In this document: one piece after another, positions 5,398-6,561 of the stretch
How the letters are laid out: the number at the start of each line of letters is the position of its first letter
Position numbering within the stretch: the first letter of the stretch is position 1
DNA from: Myxococcales bacterium
GTDB taxonomy: Bacteria > Myxococcota_A > Polyangia > Polyangiales > Polyangiaceae
Assembly (NCBI GenBank): GCA_013298325.1
Contig: JAAFHJ010000206.1
Location: forward strand, 1 to 6,561
Reading direction: 5' to 3'
DNA: 6,561 bases
The notes under the pieces: model-generated
Database searches by the model: none
Seen by the model: the letters and a program-made list of their open reading frames with translations, nothing else
What the model was told of the DNA's origin: nothing
Position numbers and translations under genes: made by a program

Positions 5398-6504
5398 CTA
5401 CTTTCCCGCCGTCGTCACATCCATCACGAGCGCCGTGCGGAAGTGCATCGTCGTCTCCCCGCTCACCACGCGCATCTGCATGTTCACGTCGACGTGGGAG
5501 GTCGCCTCAAGCTCGGCCACGCGGGTGAGCCCTTGACGGGTCGTCCCGGTGCCGCGGCTCGAAAAATCGGTGATCGCGACCGACGCCGTCGGCAGCTTTG
5601 CCAGCGTCGCGACCGGGGAGGCGGCCACGGCACCGATCTGCTGATGCACAGTAATCGATGAGTTTTTGGTCGCTTCAAGGGTCGTCCGCGTCCGGCGGGC
5701 GAGGTCGAGACCGCCGCTCTTGACGCGGCTATCGACGATCCAAACGGCGCCGATGCCGACCGGCGCGTCCGGGAGCGGCGTGGCGAGATCGGAGCTGCTC
5801 GCCGCCGCATTCTCCATCGCCTCGCGGGCGGGCCCCTGGAGGGCTGGGTCGAGCTTTGTGACGACGTCGCTCACGCGCCCGGAGGCGGTGACCCGGTAGG
5901 AGACCTTGGAGCCGGCCATCCCGGCGAGCGCCTTTTCGACGGCCGCAATCTCCGCCGGCGTCCCGCTGCTCGCTTTGGCGGCGTCGTAGACGGCATCGAC
6001 GTGGGCGGTGCCGTCGGCATCCACGGCGGTGATCGTCGTCGCAAACCCCATCGTGATCCGCGGCGTCTTCCGCGGCGCCGGCAACGGATCCTCGGTGGCG
6101 GCGTTCGCGTCGATCGCCATGCTCATCGCGAGGTCGGTCGTGAGCCCGATGTGGGCTTTGTCCCCTTTTTTGTAGACATAACGAAGCACCGTGCGCGGTT
6201 CCGCCCCCGGCGAGACGAGGCGCACCTGCGGCGGCGCACCCGCTGCCAGGAGCCGATCGGCGTAGCCCTCCGGCAGGATCCCATGCGGCGGCACCAAGAA
6301 GCCGTCCCGGTCGACGGCGACCTCGGAAACTCCACGCGGCAGCGCGGAAGCATCGGACGTAGGGGCCGGCGCATCGGTCGCCACGGAGACTGCCGGCGTA
6401 GGGGCGTGCGGTTCTTCCGCGCCTGCGACCGAAGCCGGTTTCGGCGCACCGCCACACGCGGCAAGGAACAGAAGCGTCACGACACCCGCGCGAAGGCTCA
6501 GCAT
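5398..6504 (-). CDS. Secreted lipoprotein, DUF6263-like
   Basis: A 368-residue precursor with a type II signal peptide. Its start MLSLRAGVVTLLFLAAC has one Arg, a hydrophobic core and the lipobox LAAC, with Cys17 as the lipidation site. An Ala/Pro/Ser/Thr-rich tether follows (18-55). The mature body (about 100-365) has alternating hydrophobic strands, for example VLRYVYKKGDKAHIGLTTDLAMSM (split here as 106-129), DADGTAHVDAVYD (162-174), VSYRVTASGRVSDV (201-214), PLPDAPVGIGAVWIV (243-257) and a closing VNMQMRVVSGETTMHFRTALVMDV region. The 'PLPD.PVG.GA.W' block followed by long beta strands is what I associate with DUF6263-type lipoproteins of myxobacteria, but that family name is a recollection, not a search result. 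No catalytic motif is evident. The protein should be anchored in a membrane facing the periplasm or surface. The start is fixed by the signal peptide. No strong ribosome binding site is seen. Its stop lies 15 bases from the convergent SEC-C gene. Confidence 0.85.
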   Translation of the reverse strand: MLSLRAGVVTLLFLAACGGAPKPASVAGAEEPHAPTPAVSVATDAPAPTSDASALPRGVSEVAVDRDGFLVPPHGILPEGYADRLLAAGAPPQVRLVSPGAEPRTVLRYVYKKGDKAHIGLTTDLAMSMAIDANAATEDPLPAPRKTPRITMGFATTITAVDADGTAHVDAVYDAAKASSGTPAEIAAVEKALAGMAGSKVSYRVTASGRVSDVVTKLDPALQGPAREAMENAAASSSDLATPLPDAPVGIGAVWIVDSRVKSGGLDLARRTRTTLEATKNSSITVHQQIGAVAASPVATLAKLPTASVAITDFSSRGTGTTRQGLTRVAELEATSHVDVNMQMRVVSGETTMHFRTALVMDVTTAGK

Positions 6505-6561
6505 GCCCCACGACTACGCAAGCCGAGGGGACGACACAACGGCCGTCGGCGGTGATCCGGC

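Noticed and set aside
4581..5528. Plus-strand 315-codon frame overlapping the SEC-C gene.
   Set aside because: Arg/Pro-rich shifted-frame shadow that would run into the convergent gene. The SEC-C frame has the recognisable zinc motif and normal composition.
5729..6511. Minus-strand 260-codon frame overlapping the lipoprotein start.
   Set aside because: Arg/Gly-rich shadow without a signal peptide. The lipoprotein frame has a clean signal peptide and lipobox.
6001..6555. Plus-strand 184-codon frame at the right end.
   Set aside because: Antisense Arg/His-rich shadow of the lipoprotein gene. The last 57 bases (6505-6561) hold no gene or promoter I can support.

Overview
The window is GC-rich with strongly G/C-biased third codon positions. 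It carries a Gram-negative style lipoprotein, a chemosensory (Che) operon and an alanine/arginine-rich proteome. This suits a large-genome, high-GC Gram-negative bacterium, plausibly a myxobacterium-like (Myxococcota/Polyangia) lineage. That placement is an inference from composition and gene content, not from a phylogenetic marker.

Layout. (1) Positions 1-3126, minus strand: a compact chemosensory operon read right to left, consisting of a CheA-type histidine kinase, a first CheW-domain protein and a second CheW-domain protein that runs off the left edge. Both junctions are stop/start overlaps (GTGA at 820-823 and ATGA at 308-311). Each is preceded by a GAGGAG Shine-Dalgarno sequence that sits inside the last codons of the upstream gene and encodes Glu-Glu there. 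(2) About 3100-3231: a short divergent intergenic region between cheA and a cinA-like gene. (3) Positions 3232-5382, plus strand: a stand-alone CinA N-terminal-domain (COG1058/MoCF-like) protein. It is followed 33 bases later by a 450-residue protein of unknown function ending in a SEC-C zinc-binding motif; the pair is probably co-transcribed. (4) Positions 5398-6504, minus strand: a secreted lipoprotein convergent with the SEC-C gene, with only 15 bases between their stop codons. Its body resembles the DUF6263-type lipoproteins of myxobacteria.

How the parts work together. CheA and the two CheW proteins form the signalling core of a receptor-coupled kinase array. The receptor, CheY-type output, CheB and CheR are not in the window and may lie beyond the left edge. 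CheA has P1 (phosphorylatable His), P2-like, P3, P4 and P5 regions but no fused receiver, so it must signal to a separate response regulator. The cinA-like/SEC-C pair and the lipoprotein show no evident functional tie to the Che operon.

Most distinctive points: a five-copy tetrapeptide repeat inside the CheW-like P5 domain of CheA, two clearly non-identical and degenerate CheW proteins in tandem, the embedded GAGGAG coupling signals, and the uncharacterised body of the SEC-C protein. I found no mobile element, CRISPR array, tRNA or rRNA, and no clear evidence of a wholly new system.
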